A DNA stretch of 64,000 nt from Palaemon carinicauda (Eukaryota > Arthropoda > Malacostraca > Decapoda > Palaemonidae): assembly GCF_036898095.1 (NCBI RefSeq), contig NC_090767.1, positions 26,194,654 through 26,258,653 on the forward strand. The letters are read 5' to 3'. The notes beneath the pieces are model-generated. The model ran no database searches and was not told where the DNA came from. It saw only the letters and a list, made by a program, of their open reading frames with translations. The position numbers were made by a program, and so were the translations under genes. Position 1 is the stretch's first letter; every line of letters begins with the position of its first letter. Shown here piece by piece: positions 22,908 through 33,522 of this stretch.

Positions 22908-25900
22908 ATGCGCAAGTGCCCTGGACTCACTGGCCGCCCTTGTGGGACCTTCATGTCAGCGGAGGACACCGATCCTCACACCCTTTGCCCGCAGTGCCGA
23001 GGTCAACGGTGTGAGAGGGAGAATACTTGCAGTGAGTGTAGGGAGTGGTCTGCCTACCAGTGGGAGAAGTTCGGCCGTCGGCGTAAGAAAAAGTCCAAGA
23101 GAGACCGTTCTCCTTCAGGGGCAACCTTGAAGAAGGAAGGCTCCAAGGACTCCTCTTCCGCCGCCCGAACCTCCTCCGAAGCTCCCGCTCGATTGGTCTC
23201 TCGTGAGAGACTGCCGAGTGGTAGCGCAGGCCCTAGGGGTGTTTCCCGACTTCGGGGTGCGGGAGAGGGCGTTGCCTCCCTTAGCGTGGCAGCTCACTCT
23301 TCTCCTCCGGGGGAGGATATTTTGGATTTTAATGAATATGACCAAACTGTATCTAATAATGATTTGTTTCAGCTTTGGGCTTCCTTGGGGCTGAAGGGCT
23401 CGCCCTCCAAGGAAGCCCTGTTTGACCTGATCCAGTTGGGGGCTACGGTCAAACAGTCGTTGGTAATACCGGAGGTATTCCCTTCGGATATTGTCGACAC
23501 TGTCTTGGGAGAGCCTTCCGACGGGTCTGGTCAAACCCTTGATGCTGCGCCTATTGCGGACGTTGCTGAAGGCTCTCCGCCCCCCTCCGAACATCCTTCG
23601 AGGGGGAGGGGAGTCCCACGGTCTCTCCTGCGGGCCGGTCTCCCCCTCGGGAGAGCGCGCTGACAGAGACTCCTCTTCAGAGGACTGATGACTTGGACGC
23701 CCTTCTTCGAGGTCGTATTTGCCGTAAGGCCCGTCGGCCTCTCCGCAGTAGAGGACTTCCTTCTCCCTATAAGGGAGTTAGGAGGCGCCTCTTTTGGTCG
23801 TCCTCTCCTGCTCCTTCCCCTGAGGAGGAGCCCCCCCGTCAAAAGCAGACCGTCGCAGTATCGTCCCTTGACCTCTCCGCAGATCGTTCGCGATCTCCTA
23901 CGCCTGCCAGACCTTCCGACCTGCCTTCTCCGTTCCTGGCTGCAGATGCGCTTTGGGCGCCTTCTCACCCTGTCATCCGACAGGCACCGATCCCTTCGGG
24001 GAAAAGGGACTCGGGTAAGTCCCTTGCGCGTCATGGTTCCCCTGCGCGCCCACCTGCGCGTTCGCGTGCAGTAGCACACAAGTGCTCTCCAGAGTTACAG
24101 TCTTTGGACTTAACTCGCCAGCGCTCTCCTGCTCGGCAGCGATCACCTGCTCGCCAGCGCTCTCCTGAGCGCCCTCGTTCTCCTGTGCGCAGCCGCGCTA
24201 CTACACAGCCTGTTCCTGATGCGCGCCCAGCGCGCCAACGATTGCCACCGCGTCCACGATCGCCAGAAATGGACTTGGGCAAGGGTTCCATCCCGTCCCC
24301 TCGCCCTAGCCCCCCTGCGCGCCCCTCTGCTCCTGCACAACAGCGCACGCGCTCATCTAGAGCTCCTGTTCGCGAGCGTTCGCCTGCGCGTTCGTCTCCC
24401 TCCATCTCTTCAGATGTGCGCAGTAACCGTACTACGCGCCAATGATCTCCTGCACGCCCACACGATCACTCGCCTGTGCGCAAACGCTCTCCTGAGCGCC
24501 AACGCCCTCTTAAAACTGATTGCCCTAGGTTTCCGACTCGCCCGCGCAATAAATCGCCTGTCCGTGGTACGCGCCGTCGTTCTCCGGAATCCACGCGACA
24601 TCGCTCGCCAACGCGCCAGCGCTCTCCGCCTGGCAAACGCTCGCCAAGTCGCCCGCGACTTAACTCGCCCGAACATTGTCGTTCTCCTACGCGCCGCCAG
24701 CGGTCGCCTAGTTTTCAGCGCACCCCTTCACCTATGCGCCCACGCGCACCTTCACGTGTGCGCCAACGCGTCCCTTCGCCTGCGCGCCCGCGAGCCCACT
24801 TGCCAGCGCGCCCACGCACCATCTCGCCCGCGCGCGAACGCGCCCACCCGCATTTTTCTCCATGCGGTAATGCGCCCGCGCGCGATCCCTCGAATGCTTT
24901 TTTCGCGCGAGCGTCACCGCGATCCCCATTCTCGCAGGGATCATCAGCGTGGCCAACTGATAGGGACGCGGACTTCCAGATCTGCCTCTGGATCACCACC
25001 GCGCAAGCGTAGGATTACCTACCGGGATCAGGACCAGTAAGGATCTACGGAGAGGTCCATGCAACATTCTTTTTCTTCTTCTTTTCAGGCAGGCCCTGTG
25101 GCGTTCACTCCGAAGGGTCAGGAGATCCCCTTCTCTCCAGCAGGGATAACTGACACTGCGTCAGTTACCCGTCAGCCTTAGTTCCGTCACATTATGAACG
25201 CGGTGGTCCAGGCTGTGAAGCCTGCCCTCGTTGATTTGGGACTTAATCCAACGGCAGACTCATCCCCGCTGAAGAGAAGGAGAGGAGTGGACTTCGTGGT
25301 GACTTCTCCCCGGGAGAAATTGGCTCCCAAGAGGTCTGTCAGGAAGGCTCCTTCTCCTTCACGACCGGTTTCTCCTTCTCCCGTGGACGAGGTTTTTCCG
25401 TCCTCAGGAGAGTCCACGAGGCAGGGGTGTCCCCCACGGCACCAACAGGAGGAACCCCTCCTCTTAGGAGAGAAACTTCTCGCGAGGAAGATCCCTTGCG
25501 GACATCTTTGCTGGAGTCCTGTATTCCTCCTAGGAGGGAGCCCAAGGACTCCAAGACGATTCCTAAATCGTCATCCAGGATCCGTCTAGAGCCAACCAAA
25601 CCCCGGGAGAACGTCCACGTGTCTCCCCAAGATGAGCCTTTGGGGACCGGAGACTTAGCTGCCAGTCCGCAAGGAGGAGACCAGTTCGAGTCAGAACACG
25701 CTTTCTGACGGGTCCTAGGCTTGATGAGGCAACTCAACGAGTTTAAAGACCCGGAGACTGCCCCTCGTGAGGGCAAGGATACGGTGCTAGACGAAGTCTA
25801 TGGCACCCAGAAACCCCCTAAGTCCAGCACAGCTTTTCCTTGGTCCAAAGGGGTGAAAGGGGCCAGGGACAGGGTCGAAGCCCAGCTCTCCGAGCTCGCC

Positions 25901-26658
25901 TCCACCGGTCGTTCTTCTGCCGGGTTCAAACTCCTCCCGCCTCTTCGAGTACATCAGAGGAGGTACTTTGAGATCATGGGGGAGTCCAGTATGGCCCTTC
26001 CACTCCACCATTCTGTGGAAGAGCTGACCAGGGGAACTCCTCTCGAGAAGCTCTCGCCCGGCAGGTGACGTTCTCGGCATCGGAGATCCTGAACCTTGAG
26101 AAGGTCGCGAAGAGTGCCATGCAGGTAACTTCGTGGCTGGACGTTTGGCTGGGATCTCTGGGCATCCTATTGCGCTCTGAGGATCTGTCCAAGGAGAGCA
26201 ATAGGAAGGCTTTGGAGACCTTCCTCCTCTCGGCCACGCGTTCGATCGAGTTCCTCGCTCACCAGGTTGCTAACCTGTGGGCTAACTCGATCCTCAAGTG
26301 TCGCGACGCAATTACCGAGAGGTTCCATCCGAAGGTCCCCGCCGTGGACGTCTGCAGGCTCAGGCACTCCTCCGTCACTGGGAGGGATCTGCTTGAGCCC
26401 AAGGAGATAGAACGAACAGCTGAGAGGTGGAGGAGATCGAATCAAGATTCTCTCCTCCAGAGGGCCCTTACATCTCGGCCCTACAAGCCTCCGGCACCTC
26501 AACAGCAACAGCAGCCTCGCAAGACACTGAAGCAGGCTCCGGCAGCTAAGACAGCGGTGTCTAAGCCGCAGCCCTTTCAAACCAAGGAACGAAGGCGCGG
26601 CAAGTCCTGTAGGGGAGGAAAGAATCTTAGGGGCAGCGGCCGTGGCCGCAAGCGCTAG
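22908..26658 (+). pseudogene. Gag-like protein of element B, multiply frameshifted
   Basis: The start is the ATG at 22908 (MRKCPG), chosen because element B2 begins identically (MRTCPG). The N-terminus carries the Cys module CPG..PCG, DTDPHTLCPQCRGQRC and TCSECREW, a likely zinc-binding domain. After a lysine-rich stretch and frame changes near 23660 and a TGA at 24443, the middle is an RSP-repeat region (RQRSPARQRSPARQRSP), similar in composition to SR proteins. The conserved C-terminal half follows (LLESCIPPRREPKDSKTIPK, MQVTSWLDVWLGSLGIL) and ends in a basic Gly/Arg tail (GGKNLRGSGRGRKR). It would package element RNA. At least four frame changes (near 23660, 25020-25190, 25420 and 26065) rule out a full protein. 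Confidence 0.85.
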
Positions 26659-26687
26659 GATCGGCAATCCCCCCCGCGTGTCCACCT

Positions 26688-28478
26688 GTGGGGGGATGCC
26701 TGAAAAGTTGCGTGCACAGGTGGCAGCAACTTGGGGCCGATTCTTGGACGGTCTCTGTGATCGGCCAAGGTTATCGCGTCCCATTCACGACATCTCCACC
26801 TCCCCTGACAGCGAATCCAGTGCCGCTGAACTCCTATGCCATGGGATCGGCAAAGGGGTTAGCCCTTCGGGCAGAAGTCAAGACCATGCTCAAGAAGGAT
26901 GCTCTCCAGGAGGTCGACGACGGCTCCCCAGGCTTCTTCAGTCGACTCTTTCTTGTAAAGAAGGCGTCTGGAGGCTGGAGACCAGTCATCGATCTCTCAG
27001 CCCTGAACAAGTTCGTCAAACAAACTTCGTTCACGATGGAGACAGCAGACACGGTCAGACTTGCAGTGAGACATCAAGACTTCATATGCACACTGGATCT
27101 GAAGGACGCGTACTTCCAGATCCCAATCCATCCGTCTTCCAGGAAGTACTTGAGATTCAGCCTAGACAACAAGATCTACCAGTTCAAGGTGCTGTGTTTC
27201 GGTCTCTCCACAGCACCCCAGATATTCACCAGAGTGTTCACCCTGATCTCTTCGAGGGCACACAGGATCGGCATCCGTCTCCTCTGTTATCTGGACGACT
27301 GGCTGATCCTGGCAGACTCGCAATCGACCCTTCTTCGACACTGAGACAAGTTTCAGGGAATTTGCTAAGATCTAGGGATCATGGTAAATCTCGAGAAGTC
27401 TTTTCTGCTTCCATCTCAACAACTGGTATATCTAGGCATGATATTGGACACCAATCTGCACAAAGCCTTTCCATCAGACGACAGGATAGCAAGGCTGAGG
27501 AGGGTCGCAGATCCTTTCCTCAGGCGAGAAGAGCTACCAGCCCAATCGTGGTTACGTCTCCTAGGTCACTTTTCCTCCTTGGCCCGTCTAGTTCCAAACG
27601 GCCGCCTCAGGATGAGATCCCTGCAATGGCGGCTCAAGTGCCGGTGGAATCAAGGCCACGATTCCCCGGACATTCTGGTCCCTATGGGTCCTGCGGAACG
27701 GACGGACCTTCAGTGGTGGGTGACAGACGAAAACCTCCGAAAGGGAGTGGATCTTCTCGTCCTCCCCCCGGATTTGATGCTGTTCTCGTACGCTTCAAAA
27801 GAAAGATTAGGGGCCCACGTTCTGAACCACAGGACCTCAGGCCTATGGTCAGAATCAGAAAAGTGCCTCCACATAAATCTGTTAGAGATGAAGTCCGTAT
27901 ATCGGGCACTTCAACAGTTCCAACAGATCCTGGCGGGTCACTCCGTGGTGGTGATGAGCGACAACACCACGGTAGTGGCTTACATCAACAAGCAGGGAGG
28001 TACCTTTTCAGAACAGCTATCCCATCTTGCAGTAGAGATACTGAGATGGACCGAAGTCCACTCGAATCCACTATCGGCTCGCTTCATTCCAGGCAAAAGG
28101 AATGTGCTCGCCGACAGTCTGAGCAGAGCATCGCAGATAGTGAGTACCGAGTGGTCTTTGGATCCTCTAGTAGCCAACAAAGTCCTGACTTTGTGGGGTT
28201 CCCCGACGGTGGACCTGTTCGCGACAGCCTTGAACTTCAAGCTGCCGCTGTACTGTTCCCCAGTCCCGAACCCCAAGCACTCTGCTTTCCAACAACGATG
28301 GGACAACATCGACGTTTACGTCTTCCCACCGTTCTGTCTGATGAGAAGGGTGCTCAACAATACCAGAATATCGGTCAACCTGTTAATGACTCTAATAGCT
28401 CCGCTATGGCATCTTGCAGAGTGGTTCCCGGACCTTCTGCAGCTCCAGACGGAACTCCTGAGAGAACTTCCTCCGTGA
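26688..28478 (+). pseudogene. RT - RNase H - methyltransferase-like ORF of element B, two nonsense codons
   Basis: One frame runs the length, interrupted only by TGA at 27342 and TAA near 27363, both compatible with C-to-T changes (CGA, CAA). RT starts with GGCLKSCVHRWQQLGADSW, continues LDLKDAYFQIPIHPSSRKYL and FGLSTAPQIFT, and has the catalytic palm YLDDWLIL at about 27290. The RNase H region has LFSYASKERLG (where intact copies have a DAS motif, so the first aspartate is changed to tyrosine), LLEMKSVYRAL and MSDNTTVVAYINKQGG, and ends with LADSLSRASQ. The tail DLFATALNFK, VYVFPPF, LIAPLWHLAEWF corresponds to the methyltransferase-like domain usual in DIRS Pol (family knowledge). It overlaps the recombinase by 73 bases. 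Confidence 0.88.
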
Positions 28479-29580
28479 CACGAGCTACTCAAGCAACCAC
28501 ACTGCAACATCTTCCACAAAGCTGTAGCATAGCTTCGGCTTCACGCCTGGAGACTATCGAGCATCTCCTCACAGAGAGAGGCTTTTCGCAACAAGTTGCG
28601 GAAAGGATGTCTCGGCACCTGCGAAGGTCATCCGCAGGGGTCTACCAGGCGAAGTGGAGAGTCTTCTGTGGTTGGTGTCGGGGAAGGGGTATCTCTCCCC
28701 TCGATGCCACTATTCCAGCAATAGCGGAGTTTCTTGTGTATTTGCGGGAAGAAATGCACCTTTCAGTCTTGGCAGTGATAGGCTATCACTCAGCCTTAAG
28801 TCTTGCCTTCAGTCTCAAAGGAATGGACATTTCCTCCTTGCTGGAACTTTCTCTACTCATACAAAGCTACGAGCTTACCTGCCCTCAGTTGGAAGTGAGA
28901 CCTCCTCCATGGAATGTGGTTCGAGTCCTCAGGTCTCTTAAGAGACCTCCGTTCGAACCATTACGCCAGGCTTCTGATCGTCACCTGACTTGGAAGACGG
29001 TGTTCCTACTTGCATTGGCCTCGGCCAAGCGAGCCAGCGAACTTCATGGTCTCTCATATGACATCTACCATTCAAGGGGATGGGGGGAGGTAATGTTCAG
29101 GTTCGTCCCTGAGTTTGTTGCCAAGACTCAGAACCCTGGAGTGCCGGACCCACGGTTCGACTCCTTCAGGGTTGTGAGTCTCCGCTCTATAACAGATGAC
29201 CCAGATCATCTGCTACTCTGCCCAGTGAGAAGTCTGAGGCGTTATCTGAAGAGAACAGCTGCAGCCCGTCCCCGCGTGCAAGCCCTGTTTGTGAGCACTA
29301 GTAGGACGAAGAAGAGGGTCACCAAGAATACCATCTCAGCCTGGATTCGATGCACCATCCATTACGCCTTGAATTCAGACCCTCCTCCGTCACGTCGCCT
29401 TAGGGCACATGATGTCGGGGGCATCGCCACGTCCCTGGCCTTCAAGAGAAACTTCTCTGTGACGCAGGAGTCTGGAAGCGTCAGACGACCTTCACAGCCC
29501 ACTACCTGCAGGACGTGACCCACAGGAGCCTCGATACTTTTTCTATCGGCCCTGTGGTGGCTGCACAACAGCTGGTCTAA
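28406..29580 (+). pseudogene. Tyrosine recombinase of element B, catalytically damaged
   Basis: It opens in the -1 frame relative to Pol, with a possible ATG at 28406 (MASCRVV). The core-binding domain contains VYQAKWRVFCGWCRGRG and FLVYLREEMHLSV. The catalytic domain keeps the first arginine (ASAKRASELHG), but the H-x-x-R box reads HDVG (29408-29419), with the arginine codon changed to GGG. After FSVTQ a frameshift near 29470 sends the reading to a stop at 29516. In the other frame WKRQTTFTAHYLQDV, with the expected catalytic tyrosine at 29503, continues to the TAA at 29578. Length and order fit DIRS recombinases; it cannot be active. Confidence 0.9.
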
Positions 29581-30056
29581 CCTCAGGCTCCTTAATGGAC
29601 AGGTAGCAGAAGGTTGAGGGTGTTGTTACCCGGTCTCAGTCTGCGTGAATGAAAGAGTATGTCTGACCCTTACTTCTTTCTTCATCCTCCCCTCTCTCGG
29701 GGAATGCAGCATCCTGGTTCTCTGCATAGCTAACCTCAAACCTCTGCAGGTAAACCATGGTTCCTTGTGTTCCTAGTATTAAGTACAATACTATCGCGTC
29801 CCCCATACCCTGACGAGGTAGTATGGGAACATTCTAGCCTGGAATTCCATATAAAGGACTTCAGGTCAACTTCCTAGGACGAGTCACACTTCATCTCTCC
29901 ACACACACTTATGTAGGCTTCTCGTTTCTTGCGTAGCAATAAACTTGTGAGGTGCAGGGCTTCTTTTTCTCGAAGTGCTACGCACTCAGATTCTGAGTCC
30001 CCGGGTAAGCCAAAGCCAGTATGGCAGGGACTTTCCACCCTGCCTAAGGGTAAGTC
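29581..30056 (+). other. Element B 3' untranslated region
   Basis: Pyrimidine-rich non-coding sequence between the recombinase stop and the ICR. Relic G keeps a recognisable part of it (near 20390). Confidence 0.6.
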
Positions 30057-30160
30057 ACCCTATGTAAATAGCGTGGTTTGTATTTCGGTTACGGAACAAA
30101 TGACAAATTCGAAGATAATTTGTATTTTTCCTAACCATACAAACCTTAGCTATTTACATA
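30057..30160 (+). repeat. Element B internal complementary region (ICR)
   Basis: CCCTATGTAAATAGCGTGG, then TTTGTATTTCGGTTACGGAA, is the inverse of the left tip. It is followed directly by ATGACAAATTCGAAGATAAT and CCTAACCATACAAACCTTAG, the inverse of the right tip. The joint reads GGAACAA/ATGAC. Confidence 0.9.
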
Positions 30161-30207
30161 TATTTGCCCGCCAGCCATGTCCCCCGAGACAAGTCCTACC
30201 TCTAAGT

Positions 30208-30420
30208 GAAGTGAGGCAGCTCACCGCTGTGTGGAGGGGGGAGGGGTAGCTAGCTACCACTCCCCTACCCCCGTGCTAACTAGCGCGGGGGGGTAGTTAA
30301 ACCCTCGTTAAAACTTTAATGGCTCGTCATTTCAGCTACTGTACGCCAAAAGGAAACCCTATGTAAATAGCTAAGGTTTGTATGGTTAGGAAAAATACAA
30401 ATTATCTTCAAATTTGTCAT
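30208..30420 (+). repeat. Element B right inverted terminal repeat
   Basis: GAAGTGAGGCAGCTCACCG, the CTAACTAG hairpin, TTAAACCCTCGTTAAAACTT and the tip AATTATCTTCAAATTTGTCAT. Inverse of 22601-22790 at its inner part. Confidence 0.9.
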
Positions 30421-30449
30421 ATTTATTGTGTTGTGAGCAGAAGTTACAA
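30421..30449. other. 29-base spacer between elements B and A
   Basis: ATTTATTGTGTTG followed by a short AT-rich stretch. It is the only sequence between the right tip of B and the left tip of A. Confidence 0.8.
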
Positions 30450-30622
30450 TTTTCAATATTAAACTTACCCGATAATCATGTAGCTGTCAACTCCGTTGCC
30501 CGACAGAATTCTATGGAGGGATACGCCAGCTATCACAATACTAGAAGGGGGTGTACTTACCAGCGCCACCTGTGGCCAGGTACTATAGTACTTCTTGTTG
30601 ACACCTCCTCAATTTTTCCTCT
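30450..30622 (+). repeat. Element A left inverted terminal repeat
   Basis: CTTACCCGATAATCATGTAG, ACTCCGTTGCCCGACAGAA, TACTAGAAGGGGGTGT and TACTTCTTGTTGACACCTCC are mirrored in 37012-37206 without a difference I could see. Confidence 0.93.
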
Positions 30623-30831
30623 GTCGTGCTTCCGGCAAGACGTTCTGGGATACGCTTATGATCTTGGAGTTTTTTCACGGCTGTTTGGTGAAGTATTCTC
30701 TCAGATTTCGGCTATTGCTTTACTGGAAAACTTCTATATTAGCTTAGATAGCTATTATTTAGTCCTGATTAACGGTTAACGATCTTTTGCTTGATTTTGA
30801 AACCCCTTTTGGCTAACTCTTTTGATTCAAG

Positions 30832-33522
30832 ATGGCTGACATTTCACAAGCCCCCACCCATAGACGATGTAGGTCTTGTAATAGGCGTATTCCGAAGGCC
30901 TCGGTAGATCCTCACACCGCTTGTTCTGACTGTAGGGAAAGGCCCTGTCAGTTAGAAAATCGATGTGAGGAATGCGCCGGACTTTCGGAACTTGATTTTG
31001 TCCGTCTTCTGAAGTATTCAACTAAGTTAGAGAGAGGTAGAGTTAGGAGGAGTTCTTCTCACTCTTCACTTTTTTCCTCATCTCATGATCCCCTACCTTT
31101 TCCTACCCCTGTAGTGGCTACCCCCGAACCTACTATTTGCCCTCAGCCTGATATGTCTGTTGTTTTGCGGGCCATTCAGGCCTTAGGTGATAAAGTAGAG
31201 TCAGTGGTTAGTGATCATAAGTCTCTTATGGCCGAAGTCAAGGAACTTAAGGTCAAGAGTTCAGTGGGTGGTATTAGTGCCAGTGCTGTGACGAGTGCTA
31301 GTGTCAGTGCAGTGCCAAGTGCTAGTGTCAGTGTCAGTGCGGTGCGTGAGGATACTTCTGTGCGTGCCAGTCGTCCTCCCAGTCCGGGACCTCTTGCAAG
31401 CTCCCAAGCCCAGGGGAGAAGCAATGTCGAAGGGCAAAAGGGTTCGGCAGGCCTTGATCGGCGCACAGAAGTATCCTCGGTGGTTGCGGGCGTGTCTTCC
31501 AGAGACCGTCACTCCCACCTGCAGACGATTGAGCCCGTCTTTTACTCGTCTGCTGATCAATTGTCAGGGAAGAAACGCTGGACCCAGGTCTCAAGACCAC
31601 TCAAACGCAGAGTCCAGTCCTCAAGATCTCAACCGGGCTGCAGTCATTGGATCAGCTCTGACTCGCCGCAGTCATCAGTTGATTGCACTCCGCCTAAGAG
31701 GAGTAAGGTTCTGCCGCAACAGATCTCGTCTGTTAAGGCTTTACCTCAGCAGACCTTAGTGTCTGCCGACCCCAAGTTGTCTCTACTGCAGTCCTTGCAT
31801 TCACAACTTGCGGTCTTGATGAGTGAGTGTCAGGCTGAGAAGGTTACACCTCCTCCTGCGATCGCTCCGCCTGACCGCAGTACTGCCTGCCAGGCGTACG
31901 ATGTTGAGGCTCCTCAGAATACCTTACCACGTTCTGAGTTTACTGTTTCCAGCGGTGTGCAGCCCCCTCCGCCTTCCTTAAGACAACCTCAGCAATGGGT
32001 ACAGGAAGCTTATTCCTTACTTCCTCCGCTTCCACTTGCAGTTCCACCAGTGAGGCAACACTCTCTTGAGGTACAACAACCTCTCCCACCTATGAGTCAG
32101 TCTCCTCAGCCCTCGCTGCAGCGAGCTCAACCCTTCTCAAGGCAAGCGCATCAACACCTTAGCCTTGCGCCTCAGGAGCCTCAACTCGCGAGACAATTAC
32201 TGCGTTCTGCGCAGCCACTACCTCATCGCTCACAGCTCACACCGCAGGAACCTCAACTCGTTCCTCAGGAACTCGCTACTGCGCATCCGCCTACCGCTCA
32301 GCAAGCGCAACCCTTGAGTTCAGACACTCATGCCAGGAGTCAGCCTCCTCCACCCATGCGCCTACCTTCTGCTTCTTCGGTCGATCAGCCTTTGCAGACT
32401 GAGCCTCAGGTGTTCCCTCAACTGAGTCTTGAAGAGGAAGCCACTAATATTGTTGTTCCTGCTCGTGCTGACTCTGCTGTTCAGCATACCTTACCGATCT
32501 CTTCGCTACACTCTGATGGTGAAGTGTCTGATGATGAGGCTGCACACCTGGATCCCTCATCAGACGTGGATGAATCCAAGTCTTCTCCACCTTCTTTTGA
32601 CTTTCGTAAGGTCTTGGCTCTTTTTAGGGAGGTCTACCCAGACCACTTTGTCTCCGCTATTCCCCGCTCTCCGCCATCTGAGTTTTCGCTGGGCATGCAG
32701 CCAGCTAAATCTACTTATACTAGGCTCGTCTTAGCAAGGTCCTCTAAGAGAGCGTTAAGGATTTTAGGGGAGTGGTTGCAGTCTAAGCAACAGCTTGGAA
32801 AGACTTCGTTTATGTTCCCTCCGACCAAGCTCACTTCTAAAGCGGGCGTTTGGTATGCCACAGGAGAGGAACCAGGCTTGGGAGTACCTGCCTCTGCCCA
32901 GGCTGACTTCTCTAGTCTGGTAGACTCTCCTCGTAGAACAGCTATGAGGCGCTCTAAGGTTTGCTGGACCTTCTCAGACCTTGATCACTTCCTGAAGGGT
33001 GTTTTTAGAGCATTTGAGATGTTCAACTTCCTAGACTGGTGCCTGGGGGCCCTCAGCAAGAAGACCTCCACTGCGGACAAAGATTCTGCCATGCTCTTAA
33101 TGTCCTGCATGGATAAGGCCATTAGAGATGGATCTGGCGAGCTTGCTTCGATGTTTGTGTCAGGGGTTCTTAAGAAAAGGGAGCAACTTTGTACCTTCCT
33201 TTCCTCCAGCATCACACCTTGTCAAAGGTCTCAACTCCTTTTCGCTCCGCTCTCGAAATTCCTTTTTCCCGAAGAGCTTGTTAAGGACTTGTCTGCTGCC
33301 CTGATACAAAAGGACACACATGATCTTGTGGCCTCATCGGCTCGTAAGACTAAGGTTGCTACCTCAGTCCCCAGGACTTATCGCACTCCAGTGGCTGATA
33401 CTCCTGCTACGAGGTTCATACCGCCCTTTCGTGGTAGAGCCCCCAGCCGAGGAAGCTCCCGTTCAGACGCTTCCAGGAGCAAGTCTAGGAAAAGTTCCAA
33501 GGCTTCTAAAGGAAAAAACTGA
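30832..33522 (+). CDS. Gag-like protein of element A
   Basis: An uninterrupted 896-codon ORF, the likely RNA-binding structural protein. The start is the ATG at 30832 (MADISQAP), the first in the leader. Residues about 14-58 carry a Cys module: CRSC, DPHTACSDCRERPC and RCEEC. It matches the N-termini of the Gags in B, B2 and C and probably binds zinc. Residues about 100-180 include a helical stretch (MSVVLRAIQALGDK) and Ser/Ala repeats. About 330-530 are Pro/Gln-rich and probably disordered. The C-terminal 300 residues, from SPPSFDFRKVLALFREVYP, look folded and helical and end in a basic Ser/Arg tail. It overlaps the start of Pol, which lies in the +1 frame, by 203 bases, so Pol may be made by frameshifting or reinitiation. 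Confidence 0.88.
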   Translation: MADISQAPTHRRCRSCNRRIPKASVDPHTACSDCRERPCQLENRCEECAGLSELDFVRLLKYSTKLERGRVRRSSSHSSLFSSSHDPLPFPTPVVATPEPTICPQPDMSVVLRAIQALGDKVESVVSDHKSLMAEVKELKVKSSVGGISASAVTSASVSAVPSASVSVSAVREDTSVRASRPPSPGPLASSQAQGRSNVEGQKGSAGLDRRTEVSSVVAGVSSRDRHSHLQTIEPVFYSSADQLSGKKRWTQVSRPLKRRVQSSRSQPGCSHWISSDSPQSSVDCTPPKRSKVLPQQISSVKALPQQTLVSADPKLSLLQSLHSQLAVLMSECQAEKVTPPPAIAPPDRSTACQAYDVEAPQNTLPRSEFTVSSGVQPPPPSLRQPQQWVQEAYSLLPPLPLAVPPVRQHSLEVQQPLPPMSQSPQPSLQRAQPFSRQAHQHLSLAPQEPQLARQLLRSAQPLPHRSQLTPQEPQLVPQELATAHPPTAQQAQPLSSDTHARSQPPPPMRLPSASSVDQPLQTEPQVFPQLSLEEEATNIVVPARADSAVQHTLPISSLHSDGEVSDDEAAHLDPSSDVDESKSSPPSFDFRKVLALFREVYPDHFVSAIPRSPPSEFSLGMQPAKSTYTRLVLARSSKRALRILGEWLQSKQQLGKTSFMFPPTKLTSKAGVWYATGEEPGLGVPASAQADFSSLVDSPRRTAMRRSKVCWTFSDLDHFLKGVFRAFEMFNFLDWCLGALSKKTSTADKDSAMLLMSCMDKAIRDGSGELASMFVSGVLKKREQLCTFLSSSITPCQRSQLLFAPLSKFLFPEELVKDLSAALIQKDTHDLVASSARKTKVATSVPRTYRTPVADTPATRFIPPFRGRAPSRGSSRSDASRSKSRKSSKASKGKN

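Larger units (their letters stand above)
22601..30420 (+). mobile_element. DIRS-like retrotransposon B, complete ends, coding regions decayed
   Basis: A 7.8 kb element. The left tip TTGTTCCGTAACCGAAATAC and the right tip AATTATCTTCAAATTTGTCAT flank a CTAGTTAG hairpin-bearing inverted repeat. The ICR at 30057-30160 joins the two tips in inverse. The order is Gag, RT/RNase H with methyltransferase-like tail, then recombinase. Gag has several frameshifts, Pol has two stop codons, and the recombinase lost a catalytic arginine and has a frameshift before the tyrosine. It begins 188 bases after host exon 22250-22412 and ends 29 bases before element A. Confidence 0.93.

Noticed and set aside
26642..28405. 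Long open frame ahead of the element B recombinase
   Set aside because: Same reason: it is the +2 shadow of the RT/RNase H frame, and the recombinase motifs begin only after about 28500.
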